From: Thalassospira profundimaris
GTDB taxonomy: Bacteria > Pseudomonadota > Alphaproteobacteria > Rhodospirillales > Thalassospiraceae
DNA length: 64,000 nt
Reading direction: 5' to 3'
Assembly (NCBI RefSeq): GCF_003326675.1
Contig: NZ_JPWF01000001.1
Coordinates: forward strand, 1 to 64,000
The first letter of the stretch is position 1. Every line of letters starts with the position of its first letter. The translations under genes were made by a program, and so were the position numbers. Positions 26,123-36,071 of the stretch are shown piece after piece. The notes under the pieces were generated by a model. That model searched no databases. It was not told where the DNA came from and was given only the letters and a program-made list of their open reading frames with translations.

Positions 26123-27775
26123 ATGTCGACCCATAGCAGCGGACTTTTAAAAGAACAAAGAACCGACAAGGTCCTTTCAATAAAGGCTGCTGCTTATCCA
26201 GCCTCTTTCAAATCGCAAATAAGCAAAAACCTGCAAACGGTTGCGACGGATTTCTTACAGAGATTCAGTCTGACAGAGTGTCAGAACGATCTGCTCGGGT
26301 ATTGGGGGTTTGTCATTGGCTTTGAAACAAAGCTTGATGTCGCCAAGACAAGTGAAAGTCTGGCTGCCAACTTCCATTCTACGCAAATAAGCGGAAGTGA
26401 CATTGCGCAGTTGTTCAGCCTGGCGCTTGAAAAAGTTACAGAAGCCGCACTGGCAGGATCGCGCTGGAAGCCGGGTCAGGCAATGACACTTGTGAAGTCA
26501 GCTCAGACGGCCTTCCTTCAGGCGCAGGAAATTCTGACACATAAACTATGCGAACATCGCTTCGCCAGCCTGCAAGCCAATGCCGGTAGCCAGTTCGCGG
26601 ATGGGATGCTTGATCAAAACGTTGATCTGTCCATGTCGATTAACGAGGTTGCCATTACCAATTCGACACTTCTTAAGGAAATGGCCGATATTGATGGCCA
26701 GGCCCAGTCAATTGCAGCAGCCGTTGAAGAAATGGCAACAGGCATTGCAACCATCAGCGAAAACTCACGCGCAGTTGCCGAAAAATCCCAGAATGCCCGC
26801 GAAACAGCACATGCCGGGGCGGCAACAATTTCTGAAACAGCAACCAATATGCGTCGCGTTGCCGATGCAGTGAATGATGCGACCCGACGCGTCGAATCCC
26901 TTGCAGAAACGTCGGAAAAGATTGGCGCGATGGTCGAAACAATCGAAAATATTGCCTCTCAAACCAATCTTTTGGCCCTGAACGCGACGATTGAGGCTGC
27001 CCGCGCAGGTGAAGCCGGGAAAGGATTTGCCGTTGTCGCGGGCGAAGTTAAAAACCTGTCAAGTCAGACAGCCAAGGCTACTGTTGATATTCGCGATAAT
27101 ATTGTGATGTTGCGCGAAGAAATTACCGGCATTGTCGATGCAATGCGTGCAGGCGCCGAAGCTGTAGAAGCTGGCGATGCATCGATGAACGAGGCCGTCG
27201 GATCAATGAACGGGATTGGCGATATGGTGGCCGATGTCACTGATCGCATGGCCGACGTGGCTGCCATCCTCGAACAACAACAACAAGTTGCTTCAGAAGT
27301 ATCAGACCGGGTTGGCAATATCGCTGCGGATACTGCAGATAACGTCAGGCGTATCGAAAACAGTATCAGCGCAACCGATACCGTGGTCACCAAAGTCGGA
27401 CAGCAAATCGGTGCCCTGGCAGAGTTTGACGTCCCCAAAAAGGCAATCCGTATCGCAAAATCCGATCACGTCATCTGGAAGAAACGTCTGGCGGATATGC
27501 TGGCCGGGCGCGAAGCCCTGTATGCTGATGAACTCTCCAGCCATATGAGTTGCCGACTTGGCAAGTGGTACTACAGTGAAGATGGCAAGAAACTTGCCGG
27601 TAGCCCGGCCTATCGGGAAATTGAGGGACCGCATAAAATTGTTCATGAATGCGGGATTAATGCCGTCAAGCGTTACAACGCCGGGGATATCGACGGGGCA
27701 CTGAAGCAATACGCGAAAGTCGAGGAAGCATCACGAGAAGTCGTTCGTCTGCTTGATGCTTTGGTGAAAAGTTGA
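26123..27775 (+). CDS. Soluble chemoreceptor: helical sensor, MCP signalling domain, CZB domain
   Basis: This 550-residue receptor has no membrane segment and should be cytoplasmic. Residues 1-160 are helical and could be a protoglobin-like sensor: a His at about 85 lies in a context (ANFHSTQIS) similar to the proximal-His segment of globin-coupled sensors, but the match is weak. The signalling hairpin is clear, with the tip [26 protein letters not shown] split around residues 273-300. The C-terminus is a zinc-binding CZB domain: [10 protein letters not shown], the C-R-L-G-K-W-Y motif and [11 protein letters not shown] domains bind zinc and are linked to metal or hypochlorite sensing. No che genes are nearby. 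Confidence 0.92.
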   Translation: MSTHSSGLLKEQRTDKVLSIKAAAYPASFKSQISKNLQTVATDFLQRFSLTECQNDLLGYWGFVIGFETKLDVAKTSESLAANFHSTQISGSDIAQLFSLALEKVTEAALAGSRWKPGQAMTLVKSAQTAFLQAQEILTHKLCEHRFASLQANAGSQFADGMLDQNVDLSMSINEVAITNSTLLKEMADIDGQAQSIAAAVEEMATGIATISENSRAVAEKSQNARETAHAGAATISETATNMRRVADAVNDATRRVESLAETSEKIGAMVETIENIASQTNLLALNATIEAARAGEAGKGFAVVAGEVKNLSSQTAKATVDIRDNIVMLREEITGIVDAMRAGAEAVEAGDASMNEAVGSMNGIGDMVADVTDRMADVAAILEQQQQVASEVSDRVGNIAADTADNVRRIENSISATDTVVTKVGQQIGALAEFDVPKKAIRIAKSDHVIWKKRLADMLAGREALYADELSSHMSCRLGKWYYSEDGKKLAGSPAYREIEGPHKIVHECGINAVKRYNAGDIDGALKQYAKVEEASREVVRLLDALVKS

Positions 27776-27817
27776 TTGAAGAACAGATCATAACTGGCTG
27801 ATATAAAACCTGATTGA

Positions 27818-27880
27818 AAAATACCCGGAAAAAGACTGTCCTTCCTTGCGGGAGATATCAGTTAATTATCCGGGTATTTT
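27818..27880 (+). terminator. Possible terminator with large loop after the chemoreceptor gene
   Basis: AAAATACCCGG (27818-27828) pairs perfectly with CCGGGTATTTT (27870-27880), with a 41-base loop between. It is followed by CATAC and not by a long T run beyond the stem's own TTTT. It sits between convergent genes and could end either. Confidence 0.45.
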
Positions 27881-27956
27881 CATACATAGATAAAATAAAA
27901 TTCCCTAATATACTGAACGGGAAAAGATTTCTCAGCAACCAACACGTACTTATGAA

Positions 27957-28727
27957 TCACACATCCGGCAGTTTGACTCTGGGCTTATCCCCGCTACCAG
28001 CAAATTGATCTTGGCCATCTGTCCGGCGCAACCGCAAATTGCCTGCCGTGTGGACGCGACGACGATCACCTTTGACCGGGGGTGGCAAGCCATCTCGACT
28101 ACCGGATGATCCGGCCGCCGGGGATGTTGAAAGATCACCATATTTGGCGGTTTCACGTTTTACTTTCTGGCCGGTGATCCACGTATATCCAAGGACATAC
28201 AGCAAAAATCCCCCGACCCCGACAGTCAGGATCAGGAATTGCAGAACCGGGATGAAGCTGCCGAAAACCTGCCCGCCGCCATAGATCATGAATATGCAAA
28301 GGGCTGCGACCGGGGCAAGCGCCAGGAAAAAGATCCCCCTGACCTTGTGGCGGATCGGCCCGTAATGCATCAGCATCGCATAGAACAGATACATCAGTGC
28401 GACAAACACCACGAGTTTGATCAACAGAATGAAATGATCAAAGTTGGCCAGATTTTGGTTCCGCTCATAGATGCCGAATACCTTGAACAGACCATGGACA
28501 ATCAAACCGAAACTGCCAAAAGTCAGGATAAAGCGCAGCCAAACACCGACGCGAAAAAAGCTGCGCCATCCTGTGTCACCCGCATCCGATCCACGGCGAC
28601 CTTTTTTGTTTTTTTTGCGCTGCCGACTGGCAAGCTTCATGTCATCTGAAAGCTCACGCGCCGGACCTGCGGTCTCCACCCCGATGCCCTTGGGGGTGAA
28701 AATCGGTTTGTCTGATTTCCGGGCCAC
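27957..28727 (-). CDS. Predicted membrane protein of unknown function
   Basis: I do not recognise a family. The first 55 residues are basic and disordered (RKKNKKGRRG). Four hydrophobic segments follow at about residues 60-82, 100-120, 130-150 and 160-182, with short loops. The last 70 residues are polar and Arg/Gly-rich. The protein of 256 residues is therefore an inner-membrane protein with charged cytoplasmic tails. The start ATG has GGGAGA upstream. It is convergent with the chemoreceptor gene and divergent from polA across a 301-bp gap. Confidence 0.65.
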   Translation of the reverse strand: MARKSDKPIFTPKGIGVETAGPARELSDDMKLASRQRKKNKKGRRGSDAGDTGWRSFFRVGVWLRFILTFGSFGLIVHGLFKVFGIYERNQNLANFDHFILLIKLVVFVALMYLFYAMLMHYGPIRHKVRGIFFLALAPVAALCIFMIYGGGQVFGSFIPVLQFLILTVGVGGFLLYVLGYTWITGQKVKRETAKYGDLSTSPAAGSSGSRDGLPPPVKGDRRRVHTAGNLRLRRTDGQDQFAGSGDKPRVKLPDV

Positions 28728-29028
28728 GAACCCGTTCTCCCATGTCCCTTGGGATTAACTTATTTGCTACCATAGCAATCCCGGACAAAACTGATAAGCA
28801 CAAACAGACAACCGCAATTAAATCATCGGAAATCCGCGTGTTACCTTATATGTTTCGGGTTCGGAACATTATCAAATTCCGCAAACAATCATCAGACAAA
28901 TATACTGACAAATTCTGTCAGCAGGTCGGGTCTTTTTGGGGTATCGGGTCAGGCTATACTCGACTTGGCAGCCCGGATCGGGCATTCTGCGAACCATCAT
29001 TTTCCCTCAAGACAAGAGCACGAAACGT
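28728..29028. promoter_or_regulatory. Upstream region of polA and the divergent membrane gene
   Basis: This 301-bp stretch has no convincing gene. It is AT-richer than its neighbours and holds a perfect inverted repeat, CTGACA-AATTC-TGTCAG (28905-28921). A possible weak promoter for polA has TATACT at 28955-28960 with TTTTTG 16 bp before it. No binding protein can be named. Confidence 0.4.
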
Positions 29029-31848
29029 ATGACTGATTCTGCCCCGTCCAACCCCGATACTTCTGCCGGCTCCCCGCCGCGCCGCGTCGTACTGGTTGAC
29101 GGTTCCGGCTTTATTTTCCGCGCTTTCCATGCCCTGCCGCCAATGACCAGCCCGGACGGGACCCCGGTCAATGCGGTTTATGGCTTTTGCACCATGTTGA
29201 TGAAGCTGCGCGAAGATACCAAGCCCGACCATATGGCAGTCATTTTTGACACCAAGGGCAAGTCATTCCGCAACGATTTCTTCGCCGATTACAAGGCACA
29301 TCGTCCGCCACCCCCAGAAGAACTGGTTCCGCAGTTCGGCTTGATCCGCGATGCGACACGCGCCTTCAATCTGCCATCCATCGAACTCGAAGGATACGAG
29401 GCCGACGATCTGATCGCCACCTATGCCCGTCAGGCCGAGGCACAGGGTTCAGACGTAATTATCGTATCTTCGGACAAAGACTTGATGCAACTTGTCACTG
29501 ACAAGGTGCAAATGTTTGATGCGATGAAGAATCGCACCATCGGTGCTGCCGAAGTCATGGAAAAGTTCGGCTGCGCGCCGGACAAGGTTATTGATATTCA
29601 AGCCCTTGCGGGTGATTCCGTCGATAACGTGCCGGGCGTTCCGGGAATTGGCATTAAAACAGCAGCCCAACTTATTGATGAATATGGCGATCTTGATTCT
29701 CTACTGGAGCGCGCAGGCGAAATCAAACAGCCGAAACGCCGTGAAAAGCTGATCGAGAATGCCGATCTTGCCCGTATTTCCCGTGATCTTGTGACCCTTA
29801 AAACCGATGTTCCGGTTGTCGAGGATCTTGATGGTTTCGATCTTAAAGAACCGGATCCAGAAGTTCTTTTAAGCTTCATCGCAAGTCACGGCTTTAAATC
29901 ACTGCTTTCTAAAGTAAAAGCCAAGTTCGGCGGTGACGTTGAATTTGAAAGCCCGACCCAACCCGGCATTGGCGTCAATGAGGTCAAGGTCGAAAAGGCC
30001 GAGTACGAACTGGTACAGGATGAAGAACGCCTGAAACACTGGGTCGCGCAGGCTGAATATCTTGGCACCGTCGCCGTTGATACCGAAACCACATCGCTTG
30101 ATGCCCATCAGGCCAAGCTTGTCGGTGTGTCGCTGTCGACCGAACCGGGTAATGGCTGCTATATCCCGCTGGGTCATGTCAGTGGTGAAGCCCAGGGCGG
30201 CTTTGACTTTGGCGATAATCCGGCCGAAAGCAAGGACACGCCAAAGCAGATCAAGCTTGAACGCGCGATCGAGATTCTCAAACCGCTGCTTGAAGATCCG
30301 GGTGTCCTTAAGGTCGGTCAGAACCTGAAATATGACATGATCGTTCTGGCCCGCCACGGCATTACTGTTGCGCCGATGGATGACACCATGGTGCTGTCCT
30401 ATGTCCTTGATGGCACCAGCCACGGCCACGGCATGGACGAACTGGCTGAACTGCATCTGGATTACAAACCGATCAAGTTTGCCGATGTTTGCGGATCGGG
30501 CAAAACCCAGATCACCTTTGATCAGGTGCCCCTCGACAAGGCGCTGGATTACGCGGCCGAGGACGCCGATATCACCCTTCGCCTGCATCGCTTGTTAAAG
30601 CCGCGCATCGCACAGGAACATATGGCAAGTGTCTATGAGACGCTTGATCGTCCGCTGGTGCCGGTTCTGGCACAGATGGAGCGTCTTGGCGTCAAGGTCG
30701 ATGCCGAAATCCTTAAAAACCTGTCCGAAGATTTCGCCAAACGCATGGCAAGCCTTGAAATCACCATCCATGAAATGGCGGGTGAGCCGTTTAACCTTGG
30801 CAGCCCCAAACAGCTTGGCGAAATCCTGTTTAATAAAATGAGCCTGCCGGGCGGCAAGAAAACCAAAACCGGTGCATGGCAAACCGGGGCGGACGTCCTC
30901 GAAGGTTTGGCTGCCCTTGGTCACGATCTTCCGGTCAAGCTTCTGGAATGGCGTCAGCTTTCCAAACTGAAAAGCACCTATACCGACGCGCTTGCAAACC
31001 ATATCAATCCGCAAACCGGGCGCGTTCATACCAGTTACGGTCAGACCAACGTCAATACCGGGCGTTTGTCCTCGAACGATCCGAACCTGCAAAACATCCC
31101 GATCCGCAGCGAAGAAGGCCGTAAAATCCGTACCGCTTTTGTCGCAGAACCGGGTCACAAGCTTATTTCTGCCGACTATTCGCAGATCGAGCTGCGCCTT
31201 CTTGCCCATGTTGCCGAGATCGAAGCCCTGCGCACAGCCTTCAAAAACGGCGAGGACATTCACGCCGCAACCGCATCAAAGGTCTTTGGTGTGCCGATCG
31301 AGGGCATGGACCCGATGGTTCGTCGCAAGGCCAAGGCGATCAACTTTGGCATCATTTACGGCATTTCGGCCTTTGGTCTGGCCAATCAGCTTGGCATTCC
31401 GCAAAAAGAAGCCAAGGCCTTTATCGAAGCCTATTTCGAGATTTATCCGGGCATTCGCACCTATATGGACGAAGCCAAGGCATTTGCCACCAAACACGGA
31501 TATGTCCGCACCCTGTTTGGCCGCAACATCCATATCAGCGGCATCAATGACAAAAACGGCATGCGTCGTAGCTTTGGCGAACGTGCGGCCATCAACGCCC
31601 CGATTCAGGGCGGTGCGGCCGACATCATCAAACGGGCAATGATTGCAGTTCCGGATGCCCTTCTTGATGCCGGGCTTAAAACCCGGATGCTGTTACAGGT
31701 CCACGATGAATTGATCTTTGAAGCCCCGGAAGACGAGGCCGAAAAAGCGATCAAAGTCATCCGTGACGTCATGGAAAACGCCGCCCACCTGTCCGTACCG
31801 CTGATCGCGGAGGCCGGTATTGGCGATAGCTGGGCGGATGCGCATTAA
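29029..31848 (+). CDS. polA: DNA polymerase I
   Basis: PolA fills gaps and removes RNA primers in replication and repair. The protein has 939 residues and all three domains. The 5' nuclease starts VVLVDGSGFIFRAFHALP. The 3'-5' proofreading domain keeps its D-x-E in AVDTETTSLD (near residue 350). The polymerase domain has motif A DYSQIELRLLAH, motif B KAINFGIIYG and motif C LQVHDELIFE. ATG at 29029 is used because it stands just before the nuclease core; the frame is open to 28936 without a ribosome site. A strong terminator follows. Confidence 0.98.
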   Translation: MTDSAPSNPDTSAGSPPRRVVLVDGSGFIFRAFHALPPMTSPDGTPVNAVYGFCTMLMKLREDTKPDHMAVIFDTKGKSFRNDFFADYKAHRPPPPEELVPQFGLIRDATRAFNLPSIELEGYEADDLIATYARQAEAQGSDVIIVSSDKDLMQLVTDKVQMFDAMKNRTIGAAEVMEKFGCAPDKVIDIQALAGDSVDNVPGVPGIGIKTAAQLIDEYGDLDSLLERAGEIKQPKRREKLIENADLARISRDLVTLKTDVPVVEDLDGFDLKEPDPEVLLSFIASHGFKSLLSKVKAKFGGDVEFESPTQPGIGVNEVKVEKAEYELVQDEERLKHWVAQAEYLGTVAVDTETTSLDAHQAKLVGVSLSTEPGNGCYIPLGHVSGEAQGGFDFGDNPAESKDTPKQIKLERAIEILKPLLEDPGVLKVGQNLKYDMIVLARHGITVAPMDDTMVLSYVLDGTSHGHGMDELAELHLDYKPIKFADVCGSGKTQITFDQVPLDKALDYAAEDADITLRLHRLLKPRIAQEHMASVYETLDRPLVPVLAQMERLGVKVDAEILKNLSEDFAKRMASLEITIHEMAGEPFNLGSPKQLGEILFNKMSLPGGKKTKTGAWQTGADVLEGLAALGHDLPVKLLEWRQLSKLKSTYTDALANHINPQTGRVHTSYGQTNVNTGRLSSNDPNLQNIPIRSEEGRKIRTAFVAEPGHKLISADYSQIELRLLAHVAEIEALRTAFKNGEDIHAATASKVFGVPIEGMDPMVRRKAKAINFGIIYGISAFGLANQLGIPQKEAKAFIEAYFEIYPGIRTYMDEAKAFATKHGYVRTLFGRNIHISGINDKNGMRRSFGERAAINAPIQGGAADIIKRAMIAVPDALLDAGLKTRMLLQVHDELIFEAPEDEAEKAIKVIRDVMENAAHLSVPLIAEAGIGDSWADAH

Positions 31849-31876
31849 TCTGCGTGTACTGATCCAATGCAGATGC

Positions 31877-31904
31877 AAAAAGGCCGGGCATATGCCCGGC
31901 CTTT
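31877..31904. terminator. Bidirectional terminator between polA and dapB
   Basis: AAAAGGCCGGGCAT and ATGCCCGGCCTTTT form a perfect 28-base palindrome between two convergent genes. T tracts on both strands make it suitable to end polA and dapB transcripts alike. Confidence 0.92.
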
Positions 31905-31928
31905 TCATTTATCAACGAACTTGAGTTC

Positions 31929-32729
31929 TTAAAGACCAAGAACTTCGCGCATGGAATAAAGCCCCGGTGCCTTGCCCTCGGCCCATTTCGCGGCACGAAC
32001 CGCACCCTTGGCGAAGACTTCGCGCGATGATGCCTTGTGGGTGATTTCAATACGCTCGCCCTCGCAGGCAAAGACAACTGTGTGATCGCCAACCACATCG
32101 CCGCCGCGCAGGGTTGCAAAGCCGATGGAGCCGTCTTCGCGCGCGCCGGTAAAGCCATCACGGGTGCGAACCGCAACATCATCAAGATTGACCCCGCGGC
32201 CCTTTGCCGCAGCTTCACCCAGACCAAGGGCAGTACCGGACGGTGCATCTACCTTGTGCTTGTGATGCATTTCGACGATCTCGATATCGGCAACATCCTT
32301 ATCAAGGATGCTTGCAACCTTTTCGACCAGCGCAAAGGCCAGATTGACACCGACACTCATATTCGGGGCAAAGATGATCGGGGCCTTTTGGGCGGCCACT
32401 TTCAACTCGTCTTTCTGGTCATTCGAAAGTCCAGTGGTGCCGACCACAAGGATCGTGCCGGTTTCGGCCGCAAGCTGTGCGTGTTTCATAGTGGCTGCCG
32501 GTGCAGTGAAATCAATCACCGCATCGACAGTTTCAAAAAGCACCTTGGCATCGTCGCCAACCAGAACGCCACTTTCTTCAAGACCGGCAATCAGGGTGAC
32601 ATCCTTGCCGATGAACGGGCTTCCGGGCAGATCGGTGCCGCCACCAACCTCAAGGCCCTTGGTCTTTGCGGTTTCATTTACCAGCATTCGACCCATACGG
32701 CCCGCACATCCAACAATCCCGATCTTCAT
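31929..32729 (-). CDS. dapB: 4-hydroxy-tetrahydrodipicolinate reductase
   Basis: DapB reduces hydroxytetrahydrodipicolinate with NAD(P)H in lysine and diaminopimelate synthesis. The N-terminal nucleotide motif is GIVGCAGRMGR. VVGTTGLS and APNMSVGVNL are present, and the family signature with the catalytic His and Lys reads EMHHKHKVDAPSGTA. The length of 266 residues is standard. GGAGACCGG stands just before the ATG. It is followed by the polA/dapB terminator, and the interrupted reductase gene lies upstream on the same strand, 102 bp away. Confidence 0.98.
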   Translation of the reverse strand: MKIGIVGCAGRMGRMLVNETAKTKGLEVGGGTDLPGSPFIGKDVTLIAGLEESGVLVGDDAKVLFETVDAVIDFTAPAATMKHAQLAAETGTILVVGTTGLSNDQKDELKVAAQKAPIIFAPNMSVGVNLAFALVEKVASILDKDVADIEIVEMHHKHKVDAPSGTALGLGEAAAKGRGVNLDDVAVRTRDGFTGAREDGSIGFATLRGGDVVGDHTVVFACEGERIEITHKASSREVFAKGAVRAAKWAEGKAPGLYSMREVLGL

Positions 32730-32831
32730 TTCCGGTCTCCAACGATCAAAGCATCAAACATGCAAATGCTTTAACACATGCCGCGCCGTGATGACATCAC
32801 CGGAAATGCCGATCTGGCTGTTTCCCGCAGC

Positions 32832-33716
32832 TTAATGGGCCGGGATGGCCTGTGCTGCAATCCCGTCAAGTTCGGCAATCGCATCGGCAGGCAATGAAAG
32901 TTCCGCCGCGGCAAGGTTTTGCGCCAAATGTGCCCGCGAAGATGTGCCCGGAATCAAAAGGATATTGGGCGAACGTTGCAACAACCAGGCAAGGGCAACC
33001 TGCATTACCGTCGCGCCAAGACGGTTGGCAACGTTCGAGAGAATGTCTGATTGCAGCGGTGAAAATCCGCCAAGCGGGAAGAACGGCACATAGGGAATGC
33101 CATCCGCTGCCAACTCGTCAATCAGGGCATCATCTCCGCGATGGGCAAGATTGTACTGGTTCTGGATACATACAATGTCACAGATTTTACGGCCCTCTGC
33201 GATTTGGGCGGCAGTCACATTCGAAAGCCCGATATGGCGAATAAGACCCTATTGCTGAAGTTCGGCCAGAACAGTCAGCTGTTCTTCAATGGAGCCTTCT
33301 GCCGGGCCATGCAAACCGTGCATCGAGCGGAAATTGACCACATCAAGCACATCAAGACCAAGATTGTGCAAATTGTCATGCACAGCCGCACGCAGTTCAT
33401 CGGCAGAAAGGGCCGGAAGCCATGACCCGTCCGCACCCCGCTTGGCGCTGATTTTGGTCACGATGGTCAGATCATCACCATACGGATGCAGGGCTTCGCG
33501 GATCAGTTGATTGGTAATGTGCGGGCCGTAAAAATCGCTGGTGTCGATGTGATTGACACCAGCCTTGATCACCGCACGCAAGACGGCAATCGCGCCATTA
33601 CGATCCTTGGGCGGGCCAAAGACACCCGGACCGGCAAGCTGCATGGCGCCATAGCCCATACGTTTAACGCGACGATCACCGATCATGAATGTTCCGGCCT
33701 GATCAAGATTGCTCAT
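32832..33716 (-). pseudogene. Aldo/keto reductase gene interrupted by one amber codon
   Basis: The reading frame from 33716 to 32832 encodes a full aldo/keto reductase of about 294 codons, an NADPH-dependent carbonyl reductase. A single TAG at 33249-33251 cuts it after 155 codons, in the segment LAELQQ-stop-GLIRHIGLSN, where relatives continue without a break. Both halves are in the same frame and otherwise intact: the catalytic Asp and Tyr are in HIDTSDFYGP, the Lys in IVTKIS, and the cofactor loop in LIPGTSSRAHL. It could be a recent nonsense mutation, a sequencing error, or rare readthrough. A LysR gene is divergent from it and probably regulated it. Confidence 0.88.
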
Positions 33717-33797
33717 GAATTTCTCCTCACCCGGGACGGGTTGAATGATTGGGGGATTGGTCTGCGCAAAAGGTAGGCGCTGGCTGCCTGATCAACA

Positions 33798-33828
33798 ATC
33801 CGGTACAATTGATACAGACTGTACGGAT
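33798..33828. promoter_or_regulatory. Candidate LysR operator between the reductase and LysR genes
   Basis: ATCCGGTACA (33798-33807) and TGTACGGAT (33820-33828) form an inverted repeat with one base missing in the right arm and a 12-base centre. It ends 9 bases before the LysR ATG, a common place for autoregulation. Confidence 0.45.
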
Positions 33829-33837
33829 TATCGAACA

Positions 33838-34746
33838 ATGAAGCTTGATCTTGGCAATATCACGGCCTTTGTCACCGTCGCGCGCGCGGGCGGTTTCCGC
33901 GAAGGGGCACGCCTAAGCGGCAATAGTGCATCGCGACTAAGCGAACAGGTCAGGCGGCTTGAAAGCCAGCTTGGCGTGCGCCTGTTTAACCGTTCAACGC
34001 GCAGTGTTGCCTTGACCGAGGCCGGGGAAAGCCTTTTGGCCCGTCTGGCCCCGGCACTTGGCGAGATGGAGCTTGCCCTTGATGTCGTCAACAGTTTCCG
34101 CAATCGTCCGGCCGGAAACCTTAAACTGAATGTGCCGACCGCCGTGGCAAGGCTGGTTCTGCCACATATCATTCCCGATTTCCTGGCAGCCTATCCCGAA
34201 ATTCGGGTCGATATCATCGTCGAGGAAAGCTTTGTCGATGTTTTTGCCGAGGGGTGCGATGCCGGCATCCGTTATGACGAATCCCTTGAACAGGACATGA
34301 TTGCCGTTCCGATTGGACCGCGTTTTCAGCGCTTTGCAGCCGCAGCATCACCGGAATATCTTGCAAGATGCGGGACCCCAAGCCATCCACGCGACCTTCT
34401 GGAGCATGCCTGTATTCGGGGCCGCTTTGCCAGTGGCGCAACCCATCCCTGGGAATTTGAACGCGGCGACGAAAGCCTTGCCCTGCATACAAACGGGCCC
34501 TTGATTGTCCGTCCGGGCGGGGGCACGGACCTTGCCGTTGAAGCCGCCTGCGCGGGCACAGGGATTGTTTACCTTTTTGAGGACTGGTTGCAGCCCTATT
34601 TTGCCAACGGACGTCTGGTGCCGATCCTACGCGACTGGTGGCCCCAATTTCCGGGACCGAAGCTTTATTATTCCGGCCGACGGCTTGTGCCCACGCCGCT
34701 GCGTACCTTTATCGACTTCATCAAGGCCAATCCGGCCCGGTCATAG
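33838..34746 (+). CDS. LysR-family regulator divergent from the aldo/keto reductase
   Basis: This 302-residue regulator begins MKLDLGNITAFV and has the helix-turn-helix with ARAGGFREGARLSGNSASRLSEQ split around residues 13-36, then LGVRLFNRSTRSVALTEAG. The effector domain shows GNLKLNVPTAVARLVLP and GCDAGIRYDESL. It looks like the group of LysR proteins that control adjacent aldo/keto reductases. The ATG at 33838 immediately follows a palindromic site. If the reductase is truly inactive, this regulator has lost its main local target. Confidence 0.92.
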   Translation: MKLDLGNITAFVTVARAGGFREGARLSGNSASRLSEQVRRLESQLGVRLFNRSTRSVALTEAGESLLARLAPALGEMELALDVVNSFRNRPAGNLKLNVPTAVARLVLPHIIPDFLAAYPEIRVDIIVEESFVDVFAEGCDAGIRYDESLEQDMIAVPIGPRFQRFAAAASPEYLARCGTPSHPRDLLEHACIRGRFASGATHPWEFERGDESLALHTNGPLIVRPGGGTDLAVEAACAGTGIVYLFEDWLQPYFANGRLVPILRDWWPQFPGPKLYYSGRRLVPTPLRTFIDFIKANPARS

Positions 34747-34763
34747 AAAGTCTGAGGCAAAAG

Positions 34764-34796
34764 AAAACCCCGCCGCGGATAACCGGGCGGGGTTTT
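34764..34796. terminator. Terminator between LysR and dnaJ
   Basis: AAAACCCCGCC and GGCGGGGTTTT pair over 11 bp around an 11-base loop, between the convergent LysR and dnaJ genes. It can work in both directions. Confidence 0.9.
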
Positions 34797-34834
34797 ATCT
34801 TTAATGCTCCACACAAAGAAACACCTGGAAAACC

Positions 34835-35968
34835 TTAATCAGTCAGGTCTTTCCAGATTTCCTTCATCTTGGAGAAGAAGCCTTCGCTTTCGGGGCTTGA
34901 GCCTTCTTCGCGGGAAATCTCGTCAAATTCGGCCAGCAGCTCTTTCTGACGTTCCGTCAGATTGACCGGCGTCTCGACGCTGATTTCAACAAACATATCA
35001 CCACGGGCCTGCGAACGCAGAATGGTCATACCCTTGCCGCGCAGACGAAGCTGCTGACCCGATTGGGTGCCCGCCGGGATGTTGATCCGGGTGCGCGTGC
35101 CTTCGATGGTCGGAACTTCGATGGTTCCGCCAAGCGCGGCCTTGCTCATCGGGATCGGAATCCGGCAATAGAGGTTGGCACTTTCGCGCTGGAAGAAGCG
35201 ATGATGGGCGATATCAAGGAAGATATAGAGATCACCCGGAGGTGCCCCGTTTGTCCCTGCTTCGCCTTCGCCTGCCAGACGAATACGCGTGCCGTCTTCG
35301 ACACCGGCCGGAATGGTGACCTGAAGGGTCTTTTCCTTTTCAACGCGACCAACACCGTGGCAAGCCTTGCACGGGTTTTTGATGATCTTGCCTTTGCCAT
35401 GACAGCTTGGGCAGGTGCGTTCAATCGTAAAGAAGCCCTGCTGTGCGCGAACCTTGCCGTGACCATTACAGGTCGGGCAATTGACCGGCTGCGAACCGGC
35501 TTCGGCACCAGTGCCATCACATTCGTCACAGGAAACAGAACCCGGAATGGTGATCTCGGCCTTTTTGCCTTCGAACGCTTCTTCAAGCGTGATCGCCATA
35601 TTATAGCGCAGGTCCGCCCCGCGAGACGATCCGCCGCCACGGCGTCCACCGCCCATGGCACCGAAAATCTCGTCAAAGACGTCGGCAAACCCGCCGCCGC
35701 CGAAACCACCGCCAAAGCCGCCACCACCGCCGGGGCCACCCTGTTCAAAGGCAGCATGCCCGAAACGGTCATAGGCCGCGCGCTTTTCCTCGTCCTTAAG
35801 GACTTCGTAGGCTTCGTTAACCTGTTTGAATTTTACTTCGGCCTCGGCATCGCCCGGATTTTTATCCGGATGATACTGCATCGCTTTTTTACGATAGGCG
35901 CTTTTCAGCTCGGCTGCGCTCGCCCCTTTGGCGACACCCAACAGCTCGTAAAAATCTTCTTTCGCCAT
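34835..35968 (-). CDS. dnaJ: Chaperone protein DnaJ
   Basis: DnaJ is the Hsp40 co-chaperone that delivers clients to DnaK and stimulates its ATPase. The J domain has YHPDKNPGD near residue 33, followed by a long Gly/Phe-rich linker. The zinc domain has all four C-x-x-C-x-G-x-G repeats: [24 protein letters not shown] and CKACHGVG. The length of 377 residues is standard. The ATG at 35968 has GGAG about 6 bases upstream; the open frame to 36004 is not needed. It follows dnaK by 103 bp, with a hairpin between the two. Confidence 0.98.
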   Translation of the reverse strand: MAKEDFYELLGVAKGASAAELKSAYRKKAMQYHPDKNPGDAEAEVKFKQVNEAYEVLKDEEKRAAYDRFGHAAFEQGGPGGGGGFGGGFGGGGFADVFDEIFGAMGGGRRGGGSSRGADLRYNMAITLEEAFEGKKAEITIPGSVSCDECDGTGAEAGSQPVNCPTCNGHGKVRAQQGFFTIERTCPSCHGKGKIIKNPCKACHGVGRVEKEKTLQVTIPAGVEDGTRIRLAGEGEAGTNGAPPGDLYIFLDIAHHRFFQRESANLYCRIPIPMSKAALGGTIEVPTIEGTRTRINIPAGTQSGQQLRLRGKGMTILRSQARGDMFVEISVETPVNLTERQKELLAEFDEISREEGSSPESEGFFSKMKEIWKDLTD

Positions 35969-35987
35969 CTGTAACTCCGAAATACGG

Positions 35988-36027
35988 TCGGGCCGTTCCC
36001 GCAATCCTTGCGTCCGGAACGGCCCGA
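35988..36027 (-). promoter_or_regulatory. Hairpin between dnaK and dnaJ
   Basis: A 12-bp stem, TCGGGCCGTTCC with GGAACGGCCCGA, and a 16-base loop lie between the two genes. The T tract (TTTTTC) is on the plus strand, so in the dnaK-dnaJ RNA the hairpin is preceded by A and has no T run after it. It is more likely an mRNA-stabilising or processing hairpin that raises dnaK over dnaJ than a simple terminator. Confidence 0.6.
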
Positions 36028-36071
36028 TTTTTCTTTACAGGGCGTCGTTCAAGACGACCTCTGCGGTCGTC

